This document shows, in pieces, positions 46,201 through 58,300 of a DNA stretch of 64,000 bases. A model generated the notes under the pieces. The model worked only from the letters and a program-made list of their open reading frames with translations, ran no database searches and was not told where the DNA came from. Source of the DNA: Daucus carota subsp. sativus (taxonomy: Eukaryota > Streptophyta > Magnoliopsida > Apiales > Apiaceae); the NCBI RefSeq assembly GCF_001625215.2, contig NC_030388.2, positions 21,502,558 through 21,566,557 of the forward strand, read 5' to 3'. The position numbers were made by a program, and so were the translations under genes. Positions within the stretch are counted from its first letter, which is position 1; each line of letters opens with the position of its first letter.

Positions 46201-47198
46201 GTAGCAAATTGTTGACATAGGAAACACATACAAAGGCATACAAAGAATGTGCAGAATTATTAAACTGAAAAAGTATAGGATAATCTAAAACAAATAATAT
46301 CAAGTTTAAAGACCATAGTAAACCAAATAGTAAAAAAGAAGAGGAATAAACACAAAATTATTTATTCATAACAGAGTCTGAACTCTAGGCTGTGTACTCA
46401 GTCTTTTTATCACATGTTCGAAACAAAGTATTCCATTACATCATGCGAAAAGGAGTTATAATGTCGTGACTTGGACTATGCTTGTTAGCTTAAAAGACTT
46501 ATTTAATGATCATTCAACTATCCGTGGAACAACTTTAAAACTGTCACATTATTTGCTTGAGAAAGTGCTTAATTCCATAGTAGGGTGGCAAAAAAAATAA
46601 ATAAATAAATAAATTCCATAGTAGTATACAACATTCCAGTTGTGTTCAAATTGGACTTAAACGAATACAAAAATCACTATCCCTCCATTTTGTCATATCC
46701 CGACATTAGGTGCACTTATGGCTGTTTCCACTTCTCGCAAACTCAAGGTCAGATGCAGTTTTCTAAACCTCCACTATTTACATTATCGACACTTGATCAA
46801 GTAACAAAAGTTAATAACAAGCATCAATTCACATATCCAACCAAATCAAACAGTGTAATCAACTTCAATCGCATCTAAAAGAGTGAAATAGACATACATC
46901 TTTTTACGAACATCGACTTGCTTCTCTTTGCGCTCATACTCCTGCCTGATCTTCTTCTTCTCCGCTTCGACTATTTGCAACTTCTCAATGTTGAATTCCT
47001 ACACAATTACACAAACAACACTTAGATACACATCTACACACAATTAAACCGCACTTCATTATCAGGCATTAATAATGAAAATTAAGATAATTAAACCTCT
47101 TCAGCGGAAACAGAGATCTCATTGGCCTTCTCTTCGGCTTCTTGCCGGATAAATTGGACCATCTGCTGGATCTGCCGGGACACATCGCTGTCGTTCAT
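40224..47198 (-). CDS. VHA-E: V-type H+-ATPase subunit E
   Basis: Six exons on the minus strand: 47097-47198, 46898-46998, 41625-41805, 40757-40941, 40499-40598 and 40224-40259; all junctions are GT-AG and in frame, giving 234 residues, normal for the family. Subunit E forms the peripheral stalk with subunit G, tying V1 to V0 so that ATP hydrolysis can pump protons into vacuoles and the Golgi/endosomes. Diagnostic blocks are QIQQMVQFIRQEAEEKANEI, EFNIEKLQIVEAEKKKIR, SMQLNASRIKVLQAQDDL, LLRCRKDD and NTLDARLDVLFRKKLPEIRK. The N-terminal half is a charged helix. An odd feature is a His-rich stretch at residues 105-116 (9 His of 12). Intron 2 is 5.1 kb and contains a Stowaway, a gag frame and an exon-2 fossil. 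Confidence 0.95.
42092..42429. mobile_element. Possible MITE in VHA-E intron 2
   Basis: Ends GGGTCTGTTAGGGAGTG and, complemented, GGGCTATGTTTGGTATTG are loosely inverted, and words such as tagcaaaaatgct / tagcaaaaagcta mirror each other inside. No convincing target duplication was found, so the class is open. Confidence 0.4.
42809..43046. mobile_element. Stowaway MITE in VHA-E intron 2
   Basis: Ends CTCCCTCCCTCTC and GAGGGACAGATGGAG with TA at 42807-42808 and 43047-43048; long complementary arms. Confidence 0.8.
43415..43474 (-). pseudogene. Decayed copy of VHA-E exon 2 end
   Basis: 60 bp align without gaps to 46895-46954 (3' part of exon 2 plus splice donor) with 48 matches, including a 16-bp identical run tgcttctctttgcgct. 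It is in the same orientation as the gene. The corresponding frame is broken. Confidence 0.6.
44437..46104 (-). CDS. Copia-type gag reading frame with 18-residue N-terminal repeats
   Basis: One intact frame of 555 codons. Residues about 270-470 are a Ty1/copia gag region (EKFDGSNFTCWQQKMKFYL, ELWESLDHMYGT, IIEKLPSGWHEFKNRLRH), and residues 515-528 form a zinc knuckle CFICEKKGHKSSDC (CX2CX4HX4C). The first half is unusual: about twelve degenerate units of 18 residues on the pattern NPN..GAQ.AMVVGQ..V. No protease, integrase or reverse transcriptase follows, and I found no flanking LTRs. It lies inside intron 2 of VHA-E, same strand. It may be a gag-only non-autonomous retrotransposon or a co-opted gag gene. 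An open frame of this length without lesions suggests recent insertion or selection. Confidence 0.75.
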   Translation of the reverse strand: MNSFYPTTMDTTMDNVVNTAKILNTPVAQVATLLGHSFVHPNAPGAHRATVVVDPNILCAQRALFVGQLVVNPNALSVEGTLVMDKQAVNHNMSIAQGASVVDQLTVNHNMPDQHALNRNMLCAQVATVLGQQAVNPISCAQAATTVGQHAVNPDVVGAQRAMVMGESSAQGAMIVGQYNVNPNAPGAQRAMFVGKHVVNPHVSGAQGATIMSQHDSNPVVLGAQQAMVVGEPAINPNLLGAHGVMVVGQQPPHMAYDPLIYPVVPTDHAEKPEKFDGSNFTCWQQKMKFYLTTLNLSRFLEEEGPMDTIESNTQTRMTVDEWNRFDYLCRNYVLNCLVDSLYDMYSSKRTTKELWESLDHMYGTKCTKYMGAKLYIVGQFLDYKMVDSKAVTNQVEDLHAIIHEIHAQGMVISESFQVAAIIEKLPSGWHEFKNRLRHKQKEMSMGELILRLRIEEDNRRYGKKFNVAKDDIVKGHNTKLKKNNNGKESNNVAKGSRMGPKGQISKTQKFYGKCFICEKKGHKSSDCRVTKKMRSKEVSVVEKISQGFNSKESN

Positions 47199-47274
47199 TT
47201 TTCCGATCTGAATTGCGAGACTTATCGACAAGAGTGGTTAGGTATTATTCGTGGAGGGGATTTGTTTGGAACAG

Positions 47275-47283
47275 TTTATATAA
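47275..47283 (-). promoter_or_regulatory. TATA box of VHA-E
   Basis: TTATATAAA on the minus strand about 77 nt upstream of the start codon. Confidence 0.5.
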
Positions 47284-47409
47284 TGCGGTGGTATTTCGTA
47301 AAATACCCTCATGTTTGTGAAAATTACGAAATCGTTAAAGTTTGTCTTTTTTTGTTAAGTCGACCGTTTGCTAATACTTTTTATTATCATTATTATTTAT
47401 CTTAATATT

Positions 47410-50340
47410 TTTAAATAAAGTTTAATGAAAATATGTGCCAGAATGAAAAAATAAGGAATTAAAAAGAAAAATAAAATAAAATAAGTTGCTATTTTAATAT
47501 CCTAAAAGTCACATGACGGTAGTATATTGTATAAGATGTTAGAACGATTGAAGTACCCAAATAGTTTTCAAAAAACATATGACATGTTTTAATCAGTGGA
47601 ATAAAAATGCATACACAGGATATATAATATTTATTCATGAGTAAGCAATAAAATTTGATACATTAATTTTTACAAAAAATTGAGATATTGTTTTGGGACA
47701 TTATTTGGAGAAATTGCCCAAAATAACAAATTTTTAATAACTACATGTCCAAAATACACATTCTTCGTGCCCCTGTTCATTTTACCCACTTAAACTTGCA
47801 GCCACAGAATGCGTGTACATTGTTTTGTAGTTAAAAGAGTGAACAAAGAAGATGCTTCTCTTTCTTTTGTGTCTTAGATCTTAACCCAAATACATTTACA
47901 TATACATATACATACACACATATTGTTATCCACACAATTTTCTGTGTTGGTTATTTTATTTTATAATATATTATCCTTCAATCGATTTCATCTAACTTCT
48001 TTAAAATGGTTTCGAATTTATAGCTCTTATCAGGCAAAATTTCTTCTGTCACTATTATTTTGAGTTTTGAGAGCAGATATATATATAAATAAATAAATAA
48101 GCTATGAAACTATGGTTGGATGTTGGGATTATAGAACCACATGGTATGCGCATATTTGTCATGCGTGTTTGTGAGAAATCACGCATATGCCTCATGCGTG
48201 TAGTGAATTATCATTAAAAATCATAAACATGAGTACATAACACGGAAGCTTGAAATGCGTGTGTACCTGCACGCATACTCAATATGCGTAGCTTTTTCGT
48301 TATTTTGGATATAGTTTCCGTGCGTGGATAGTTCGGGCATATTCCCGTGAATATTAGGTATTTAAGACTTTCACCCTTTCGGGGACGTCTAGCATTTCTC
48401 AAAATGTTATATATGTAGATAAAACAAAAAAAATCTACAATTTTATATCTTACAATGAAAGAAAAACACATATGTCATATTTGGAGTGGGGCAAGTTTGC
48501 TAAGAATGAACAAAAGACATGCCCATAATCAAATTGTTAGCATAATTCGACTTATTTAAAACTCGATTTGGTTTGTTATGAGATCAAATTTGAACAAAAA
48601 AATTGGTTCGTTAAAGAATTCGAGTCAAGTATCATCAGTGTTTGATGCAAGGACGACTCGTGATCAACTCGACTCGTCAAAATAAAATAAATATGCATTT
48701 TTTGACTTTTTCATTCTTAAAAAAAATAAAGATAATGAAATATAGTATATGTATGGTAATATTTAGTTTTATGCTAACTCCCGTTAACGACACATGGAAC
48801 TAGATACTGATATTAGTTATATACAATTTAATAATTAAAATATAAAAATATACACAAAATTGAAATGTTCCGTAAGAATGACATAAGTACATAATAACAT
48901 AACTAACATAATTGTAAGCCTATACAGGTCACTAGGTTACAGTCCATAAAGCGGCATACTAATATTACGTAATCATTATTGATTGAGATTTCTTTTATCA
49001 TAATATTGTAACTTTGGAATTTTAAATATTAGATGATGCTAGAACTAAAATTTTGACAAACACTAATCTCGAACTCGACTCGAATTGTTCACGAACAACT
49101 TGAACTCGACACGATTCTTTACGAACTCGAATTTAAACATTAAAGTATGTTTGGTAAATTTAAAAATTTAACGACTTAACGACCAAATTAGACATAGAAA
49201 CGCGAACTCAAACTTGATAAAAACTCGACTTGACTCAGTTTATTTACAAACTTACACAAACATCTTGTATCAAGATTATTTTGTACACCCATCTACTAAA
49301 AGCTTTTCAGACCTAATATCATGTATATTTTCGTAATAACATATTTTTTTAAATAAATAATATAGTGCTTATATTGTAAAGATTAATGACAAATGATACA
49401 GAGAGGAAGTAATAATATTTTTAATATTTTGACTCCATAATATATACTCATAATTTTAATAGTTGTTTTGGTTTTATAGGCATAAAAATCTGATATACAA
49501 ATATAAGTTCTAACTTTGACTTTTTACATTGAGCATTTATCATTTTGTCCACGTGCATCATATCTACATGTATGGTAGTAAATATTTAACTAGAAGAATT
49601 ACATATACGCATTGATAGTTGTATATCTTGTTTGACAATTATATTTAAGATAATAAATATATTGTAAACACCCCTTTGATCCCCAAACATGATTTCTTAC
49701 AAAGATTAACGGCAGTTAAAATCTTCCAAAGAAATATTTGGTGTCACTGGAAAAAGAGTTCAATCTCCTCCGAAATAAAAAATCTCAAATCTTGATATCT
49801 TGTATAGTTAGTGCTACAATATGTGAATAAATAACATGTTTGTAATCATCCAAAATGAGGATCAGACATGTAACCAACATTTGCAAATCTGATTAGTTGT
49901 GATTAAGATTTATTTGGAAAGAACAATTCAAAATTCATTGTCCATCAATAATATCTAAACATGTATTTGACTCCATACCCATGTTATTAGTCGGGTTGGA
50001 ATTGAATCTTGTCAACGGGGTCATTACAAATATAATATTACGTCGTGTATTGTTTGCAAGATACATGAGAGGACCAATTATACTGAGATATGGATCTTCA
50101 GGTCCAAGAATTTCTTCACCCTAATTTCTAGATCGAAATGGAACCTTTTCAACTTTAGTGATCGAATAATCATTGGTGTAGTTAGTTGATGAATTTGTCG
50201 ATGTAAAATCAATCAAGAACCTTTTCGAAGTAATTTAATTAAGAAACAAATACGCCTGAAAATAAGCGCTCAACCAAAATACCATCTCCGTCCTAATTAT
50301 TTTGTTCGTCAATCAAATTAACTATATTATTGTGTAAACG
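47410..50340. other. Gene-free AT-rich stretch
   Basis: No gene recognised. Positions about 48535-49255 contain clustered ACTCGA / CTCGAACTCG words at both ends around an AT-rich centre, the architecture of the hAT-like elements elsewhere in the window; the termini could not be fixed. Confidence 0.45.
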
Positions 50341-50350
50341 GTCTTTCTAA

Positions 50351-50519
50351 TGTGTGCCGAAGGGCACACAATAAGCATCAACTTTCATGAAAATGACTTG
50401 TTTTGATTGGTGGAATTGATGTGAATGCAGGGGGCCATTTACATTTATTATCCATCCACCAATCAAAAGCTAGTATTCTCATGGATGTTAGTGACTATTG
50501 TGTGCCCTTGGGCACACCA
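50351..50519. mobile_element. Foldback MITE A with palindromic tips
   Basis: Left arm TGTGTGCCGAAGGGCACACA and right arm (complement) TGGTGTGCCCAAGGGCACAC pair; both continue through TTTTGATTGGTGGA to a centre with agggggccat / atggccccc-like symmetry. The tips are themselves palindromes. Related to the element at 50560-50729. Confidence 0.7.
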
Positions 50520-50559
50520 TAAAAAATTCGTCGTGTAAATAACTTAACGGTTTGGCTAG

Positions 50560-50729
50560 TGTGTGCCCATGGGCACATGCTAAGCACTAACATTAATAAA
50601 AATGGAGGGTTTTGATTGGTGTGGTTGTTGTAACTGCAGGGGGGTCCACCATTATTAAAGAAGGTAAGCCAATAGAAACCCTCCAATTACATAAATTTTG
50701 GTGCTTAATGTGTGCCCATGGGCACACCA
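50560..50729. mobile_element. Foldback MITE B with palindromic tips
   Basis: Both arms start with GTGTGCCCATGGGCACA palindromes and continue through (T)AAGCAC and GGAGGGTTT to the centre ggggggtccacc. Same family as MITE A, 40 bp away in tandem. Confidence 0.7.
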
Positions 50730-51269
50730 TAGAAAAACCGATAACTTAATATAATTAACGTGACTTTCTATATAAATTGAGTGTGACACTAATTTTGAGA
50801 CAACTAAAACTGTAATTGTGGCAATATAAATGGGACAGTAGGATGTTCGGCTAGTTTTGTTCATAAAACGAATAAGAGTGGCCAGAAAAGAGGAGACATC
50901 AAATCTGATGTGCAATCTTTTTCATTTTCTAGATGCAGTTTTAGTTTTGTGAATGCTCTGCACTGTCCTTGTGTTGTATTAGTTATGTTTTTTTTCCGAG
51001 GTGTACAATGACAGTGTGATGTGAATTAGCTAGGTTTATCTTTAGAAGTTACGGAAACAGATTAAGTGAAAAATTAAGTGAAGCACACAAGACTCGTCTT
51101 TTTTGGCTGCTTGAGCAACGCTTATGGGAAGATATTATACTCATAGAATCATGTTTTCTGGTTTATGAAATCAAGTGGTGGACATTACAGAGGTCTTACT
51201 TGCATAGATTTCCCAGTACAGTAGTCGTACTTATTGGATTATATATATATGTAACCAAAGTACCAAACT

Positions 51270-51425
51270 AAACCAAGCAATACCCGGTATTATCCCGCCT
51301 AGGATAAAATGTACGCAGACCATGCTCCTGATCTCAAAGAGTAGGGGGCTGTTTACCTTCGCCCATGATTTTGTTGCATGGGACTTACCTATGTCACGAA
51401 ACAAAAATTTGAATCCACAGGATAC
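51270..51425 (-). mobile_element. Degenerate SINE (Au/TS-like 3' part)
   Basis: On the minus strand GGTCTGCGTACATTTTATCC followed by GGCGGGATAATACCGGGTA resembles the conserved 3' half of plant Au/TS SINEs. A B-box-like tggattcaaat lies upstream. Boundaries are approximate. Confidence 0.45.
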
Positions 51426-53389
51426 CCACAACCATTACACAAGATCTTGGTCCTCTTTCTTTGAATGGATTATATATATGTCATTGCAACAATTAACAAA
51501 GCTTTACATATATTAATCCAAAATTCATAGTAATACATATTTGAAAGCGCAACAAATTTTGTGTCAGTTGCACTAAATCCATGGCTGTAAATCTTATTGA
51601 AGGCCTCCAAGAATACTGGGAAAAGCCAATAGCAAACAAGCTCCAACAGCATTTCGTCCAATAGAAGGCCTAACTTCACCTCACAAAAAAAAAAACAGCA
51701 TACCAAAATACGCATTAGCATCAAAAAAGAGAAAAACAAAATTATTCTCATGGATGTTACACAAGTGCATACGAATGCCATTCCCATTTATCATTATTAT
51801 TACATCTTTTTATGATTAAGATATATCAGAACATTATATAATGTTGATGCAATTGCATATATCCAATCAACTTGCTAATTTGTAGAGGAGTCTGAGGGAA
51901 AACAAGGGTGAATAGTTCGTAGAGGAGTCTATACGAATATGTTTCTATTAGAAGGGTTGGGAATATAAGCCTACTCGAACACATTTTATAGCAAAGTATA
52001 ATGTAATTTTTTAATGCAATTCCTTAATGCTGGTAATGTTGTAACATAATGATTGCAACAGTGCAACTGCTTGATATAACAATTCGTAATACAATTATTG
52101 CAACTCCTCGTTGCCGCTAATGTCCTCCAAGATAAAGTTACACTAGATCCAGGTTTTCACAATACATCTCAAATTTCAACAGTAAGTATGAAACTTATAT
52201 GGAAGGCAACATTAACAAATGACCAATTTTTATCAATGAAGGGGAAAAAAAATATTCCGCAGTCACAGCATATGGAAACAATACTTATGGTGTTAACGTG
52301 TAGAAATATAAGGTCAGTGAGGCAAAAATCATTATTTACAGCATATATTGTTAACCTGCAAAATACCCCAAATAATGCAGATCACAAAACCTAGGACTGC
52401 CGCTATTCCTGTTGCAATCTGTTAAAATAGAGTTGATAGAATCTTATCTTTCAGATTGCTCTATTTTTTGATAATTTAGAATACATTCAAACAAACAGGT
52501 TGTACCAGATAGTCAAAAGCATCCTTCTACTGTTTTGATGCACAAGCGGACTGCTAGGTGTCAATGTGTTGGACTATAGTTGAAACGGTTTCTAACAACA
52601 AGTCCCTTTTTCAGATTGATCTCATACCAATAAGAAACAAGAACTGTTATTCAACTTCCTCCAAATTTACTACAGAAATGTTCAAATATTAGAATTCGGA
52701 ACTAACCACTTTATATGTTGAATCAGAAGATTTAATTGTTTTATCAGGCAGCAATTTTCCATCATTCACCACCCCCGAGTTCCACTCATGTTTCATATCC
52801 ACTGTGACTTCCAAGAGCAGTTCTCATTTAATTTTTATTGAGTCTATTGTTAATAAGCTGCTTTAAGTACTGGAAACATGGAGGATATGCAAGTTAAACC
52901 AAACACTTTTTTCTAAAACACAAAAAGACAAACTACAACTTCAACTTTACCTTATTCCAGTATATGCGTACTGGCATCACATACCTAATAATCCAAAAAC
53001 ACAGCAAACCTGGAAGCACTATCAGGAAGCAGTAATTGTTGTCCAAGACTGTCATCCGACAATGGAACGTCTCTTGTAGCTTTAATCTAATCCCAAGGAT
53101 TTGCCAAATATAAACATGTAGCAATTTAGATATCTGCTCATGTATATAGAAATATATGATAAACCATCACAATGTTTAAAATTTAAACAATGGAAAACAT
53201 CAGAGAAGATTAAGGCCAGAGAACAAATTTTTTTTTTTTTGACAGAACCACAGAACAAAAATTGAAACTGCTTAATATGTATGTCTTTTGATAGGAATGA
53301 CGTCATATGACTTCAGCATAACAAAATACTGATAAGCCTTAGACCAGCATAACAGAACTAAAATTGAAAGTGCCAAAACTCTTTATTCA
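51426..53389. other. Gene-free stretch, nothing recognised
   Basis: Short open frames on both strands have no recognisable features. Confidence 0.5.
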
Positions 53390-53491
53390 ACATCATCGTA
53401 ATTCAAGTCTGTTAGTCTGTTAAATGTATGCTTTGTGGGAACATCATCGTAACTCAAGTCTGTTAGTCTGTTAAATGTATGCTTCGTGGGA
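53390..53491 (+). repeat. 51-bp perfect-like tandem duplication
   Basis: Two units starting acatcatcgtaa at 53390 and 53441 differ at only two positions (attcaag/actcaag, ctttgtg/cttcgtg). Confidence 0.95.
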
Positions 53492-55348
53492 TGACAGTAA
53501 TTACTCTTTTTCTTATTTTTGTCCGACCAATTCATTTGCTCCTATATAAATGACCATTTGACTCAACTCATGTGTTTTGTCCTACAAAGATTTAACGGTA
53601 GAGGCCTCAAATCCAAGTGCATTAAAGTAATATTCATTAAAAGATATGTCGGGGTCACAAGATTCTATTAATATATAAAGATACTGATTATTCCTCAATT
53701 AATATTTATAAATTTACAATTTAATTGGAATTATATTCGTTATGGGCCCAGCTAGATTTATTTCTATATATTTAATTTTTAGGTAGGTGGTTGTTTGGTG
53801 GTTGTTTTGTATCAGCCAGACAAGCAAAAGGGGAAGGAAGTAACACATATATATTTTTTGATATGTGACAATTTTAGTTATAACTTTGAACATAATGAGA
53901 AGCACTAAAATATGATTAATTTTATCAAGACTTAACTATGTCAATTCGATGACCCACCAGAAAAATTACCAAGCAATTTGTGTTCAAGCTGTATTGGGTG
54001 TCGCTCATAGCAGGGATATCATTGTGCAACACCCCGTTTAAAATATATATAATATCTAATTAAATATCTTCCTCCGCTCGTCAGGACTGGAGGCAGGAAT
54101 CTGGTTATATTCTGCTTTTGGTAGATATGCAAGTCCAACATGAATTTTTTGTGGGTATTGAGGGCTTTAGTTTTTAATATAGGTATTTTTAAGCACTTTT
54201 ATTGAGGATGGGGTTCGGGGGATTCACCCAATATATTATATTCAATAGGATTCATCTAGTTTTGACATATTTATCCTTACTTTATTAATCAATTTACCTA
54301 ATCTAACTATTTAAAATCAAACAAAGTAGCCCAGTAGGTTCATTCATGGAAAATCAAAATAGTAGCTACCAGATGGAACAGACACAGACAGTACACAGAT
54401 ACTTCATTCATGCACCAATACATAGATAACAATCTGTTTGTGAGATCCATAAGTTGATCTATTCAAAACAAAACCAAAAATTGTGAAATTTAATAAACAC
54501 ACGAACCATAAAAGTTATCAGCATCTTATAAAAGGATTTCTATCTTGGAATTATTTTAAACTATAGTATAGAAATCCATTAACAAGCTTGAAGAACAATG
54601 CCAACTGCATAACTAGAAAAGCGACAACAACAATTGCTAAATGTTCAAATGGCTCAAAAATTAATTAGACCACCACATGGCACATGCACAAAAGACTTCA
54701 TTGACATTGTATATTTAATGTAGCAACAAAAAGGTTGAATCATTTTGATAAATGTATATAGCAAAAATGACAAAATAGAAATAAAGCATTGCAAATATAA
54801 AAAAAAAAATAACAAAGTTACCCAGCTGTAGTTATATTCTCTCTTAAACTATTAGTCGATACCTATAATTTGAATTGTTAAGAATTATGCATTACACATG
54901 CCAGATGAGACACGAAACCACACAGACAGGCCTAAGCTCTGCAAAATAAGATATATAATAGCTTCAGGTATATTTCTATCCAGAAACATATATATATGCT
55001 CCATTTTCTTAAAAAGATTTGAATGGAACCTTGTATACGAAATTAAAGGTGGATATCAACCTAAATAGCAAGACATAGGCACATTGTCTCAGAAATTTTT
55101 TTGAAAACAAAAAAAAGTCCCAATGTGAAAAATCAGTCAAACAGGTTTAAAGTTTAAACTAACACTCTCAGTCTGGAAGTAAGCATAATCCTCATATGAG
55201 AGCAATCTGAAACAAAAAGAGTAGCTAAAACATCCCGATAAAACAGAGAAACACGGAAGGGTGTATCACCTATTGCTAATTGTATAATAACTGAAGCTTT
55301 GATCTAAGCTAGTACACCATACAACATGCAACAGCAGATAAGCTCCAT
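53492..55348. other. Gene-free stretch
   Basis: No gene or element ends recognised; the right end is 3' flank of the RING/TRAF-type gene. Confidence 0.5.
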
Positions 55349-58300
55349 CTAAGCCTTCTTCCTTCTCCTTTTACCAGCTTTCTTCGGCTTGATTCCCTCT
55401 TGGCCGGAAGAACGATCTTTTATAATTCTATGACATTTAAGTAGGCAAGTATCATTAATTCTTCTTATTTCTACTACTTAATTGTTGAGAAGAAATCAGC
55501 ATAATATGTCAGAGTACCACGGCTAATTAATACAAAAATTACAACTTACTTCTGTCTCTTTGCATGCAGCTTGATGCTTGTAACCATGTCCATAGTCCTC
55601 TGAAGGTGCTCCGCTGTTCGTGAGTGCAAGTCAAGGCCCTCCAAACCATCACAATTAACTTTGCAAATCCGGCACCGTACCGTACTCTTAGGCATTCTAT
55701 GTCTGAAACTATCACTGGACTCCACGTTCCCCTGAGCATTCCCAAAAAACAAAAGAATGGTCAACATGTTATTAAAAAGAACCGTGAACTAGTACACACT
55801 CAAATTAATTCTTCATGAAAAATCAAATCAGACCAGAGCTTCCCAATAGGATAAACACGCACTTAAACACATATATTTGCACAACAAAGCATCACTTACT
55901 TCATAAAAACCACCAGGGCGTGGAATTTTATCATGATAAAAGCTGCTCCTAAATCCAGGCTCACCAAGACGTAAATTTCCTAAATATGATTGTGCATAAG
56001 GGAAACCCCCATTTCCATTCAATTCCACCATATGAGGATCCGGAAATGTTCCAAAGCCTTTTACAGCAGAAATATGACTTGGTACATCTCTAGGACCAAA
56101 AAGTTCACCCACACGCATATGATTGGGGATAAAATCTTGACCAGCCATATCACCACTCTTAAAATGATCATTAAAGTGTCTGCCAATTGGGTCTGAAGAT
56201 ATGTGAAAAGATCTTGGCCCTTCAGGAAATGCATTGGGGCCCCAGCCATTTACATTATCAAGACCAGGCTGATTGTGTGGCCCCCCTGATTGGCCTCCAA
56301 ATCCATGGGATGGAATGCCGTAGAATTCTCTTCGTGGACTTCTAGGTGGCAAATGATCCACACCAAATCCAGGCCCTGAGCCATGAAATTCTGGCGGAGC
56401 ATTAGAAGTATATGGGGGCAAGAACTTTGAACGAAACTCAGAAATATGTTCATGAGGATAATCACCTGCTTCTGACGAGCCATTCCCAATATTTGCAGGC
56501 TTAGGGAACTGTTTCAGTGCTTGCTCATACTCGCCCTGACCATTACGTCCAGCTGGCCCAGTTCTAAATTGATTCATGTGATCATCATTAACATTTTTAA
56601 CATGCAGCCCAAGTGCAGCTCCATGTACGCGATTTTCATTTGCTAAAGTCTCCTCGTGTAGACCCCTATTAAAGGATCCTGATACATTGGGGTCTGGATA
56701 TCTACCCTCTAAGTGACGAAGCCTCGGATTCTGCAGAGGACCAGCATTATTGGAGCCATGTAGTGGTCCTGTTGGTTCAGCTTTATTAGTTCTGGAAAAC
56801 AGCGGCTGAGAAGAAGAGTTATTCTGATAATATTGCCCCCTTTGAACACCTTGTAAGCTTTCATGTGTGTGAGAAGAACTAGACTGACGGAAATGTTCAA
56901 TTGGATGAAGTGGACCCGACAGTCCAGGTCCCTGAAGATTTAAGTGAGCAGGTCCTTGACCAGGTAGTGCATTAGGTGGAGCCCCAATATAAGAACCCGA
57001 CTGTGAATGTGAAGAAATAGCAAGTCTTTGTTGTTGAGATGAAAGTCCATAGGGCCCTGAAGGCATCTGATATCTGCCTTGATCGGTTAGTGGAGTTGGG
57101 TTAGAGGACTTCGGGCGACCCTTGTCATGGAACCCAGAGTATTGAGTCATGGCAGGGCCTTGTTGAGAGACTTGGCCGTGACTCAATTTGTTTTCATGTG
57201 CCAACACATTTGAATTATCTTTCTTATGTCCCACATAAGTTTCCCTTTGTCGCGAAGTAGAATCCTTTACAGCAAAAACACTGCCATGCATCTCATTAGG
57301 TGTTGCAGCTTTTTCCTTAACAGTTTTCTCCATTAATGGCTCAGACGAGCCTGATTTCAATGCATCAACCACAGCTTCTGCAACTTGGCTCTGATTTCCT
57401 TTATTTTCACCTACAATTCTGATATTATGTTCCACATCCCCACTTTTTCCTCTAATTTCTGAGTCAAACGCTTTAATCCTAACAGAATCCTCTCCAGGAA
57501 AACTAACATCGTTTCCAGCAGTCTTGTTTAAAGTTGATCCAACTTGTGCTGCAGCACTTCCTCCACCCAGTTTATGCGTAATTTCACGATCAGACTGAGA
57601 AAACTGCAGCCCACTAGCTACTTGCTGTTGCTGCTCAGATGGTTGAACTGAACTCAACGGCAATGGTCGGGAGTGAGGAGCACATTGAGGGAAGGGGTGA
57701 GATGTTGCTGTTTGATTTGGCACGGCAGGTCTACTGCCAGAGGGTGGAGGTTGCTGTGGTGCCATGCCATGTGCTTGCACACTGCCATGTGATGGTGGCG
57801 GAGGACGGGCATTCTGTTGCGACTGAATTGGACCCTGGGGCTGCATAGGCTTGAGAGCAGAAGGAACTGAAATAGATGCCTGCGACAGAGTAGACTGCTG
57901 CCCATGTTGTTGAATGGGTTGTCCTCCAGGAGCCGCAGGACGCTGGTGACCAATGTACCCCTGCAGAAGATGTTGAGGATGATGGACAGGAGGGAAACCC
58001 TGGGTTTGGCTTTGACTCTGCTCCTGGCTTGGCAGTGAAGCATTAGTCTGGGGAGGTCGTATATGTGGAGATTGTTGAGGGAACTGAGCAGATGGAGGCA
58101 AAGGCCCACTGGAAGGTTGCATAGGCATGGAATAATGTTGTTGAGAGGCCTGCAGCATTTGATAGTTAGGTTGAACTAGGGGATGTGACTGATAACCTGG
58201 TAAGACACCGGGAGCAGGTTGCTGACTTGGAGGATTGTTCGGCTGCAGTGGGTGAGGATAATGATGACTTTTGGACTGAGATTGTAAAACTGGTTGGGGC

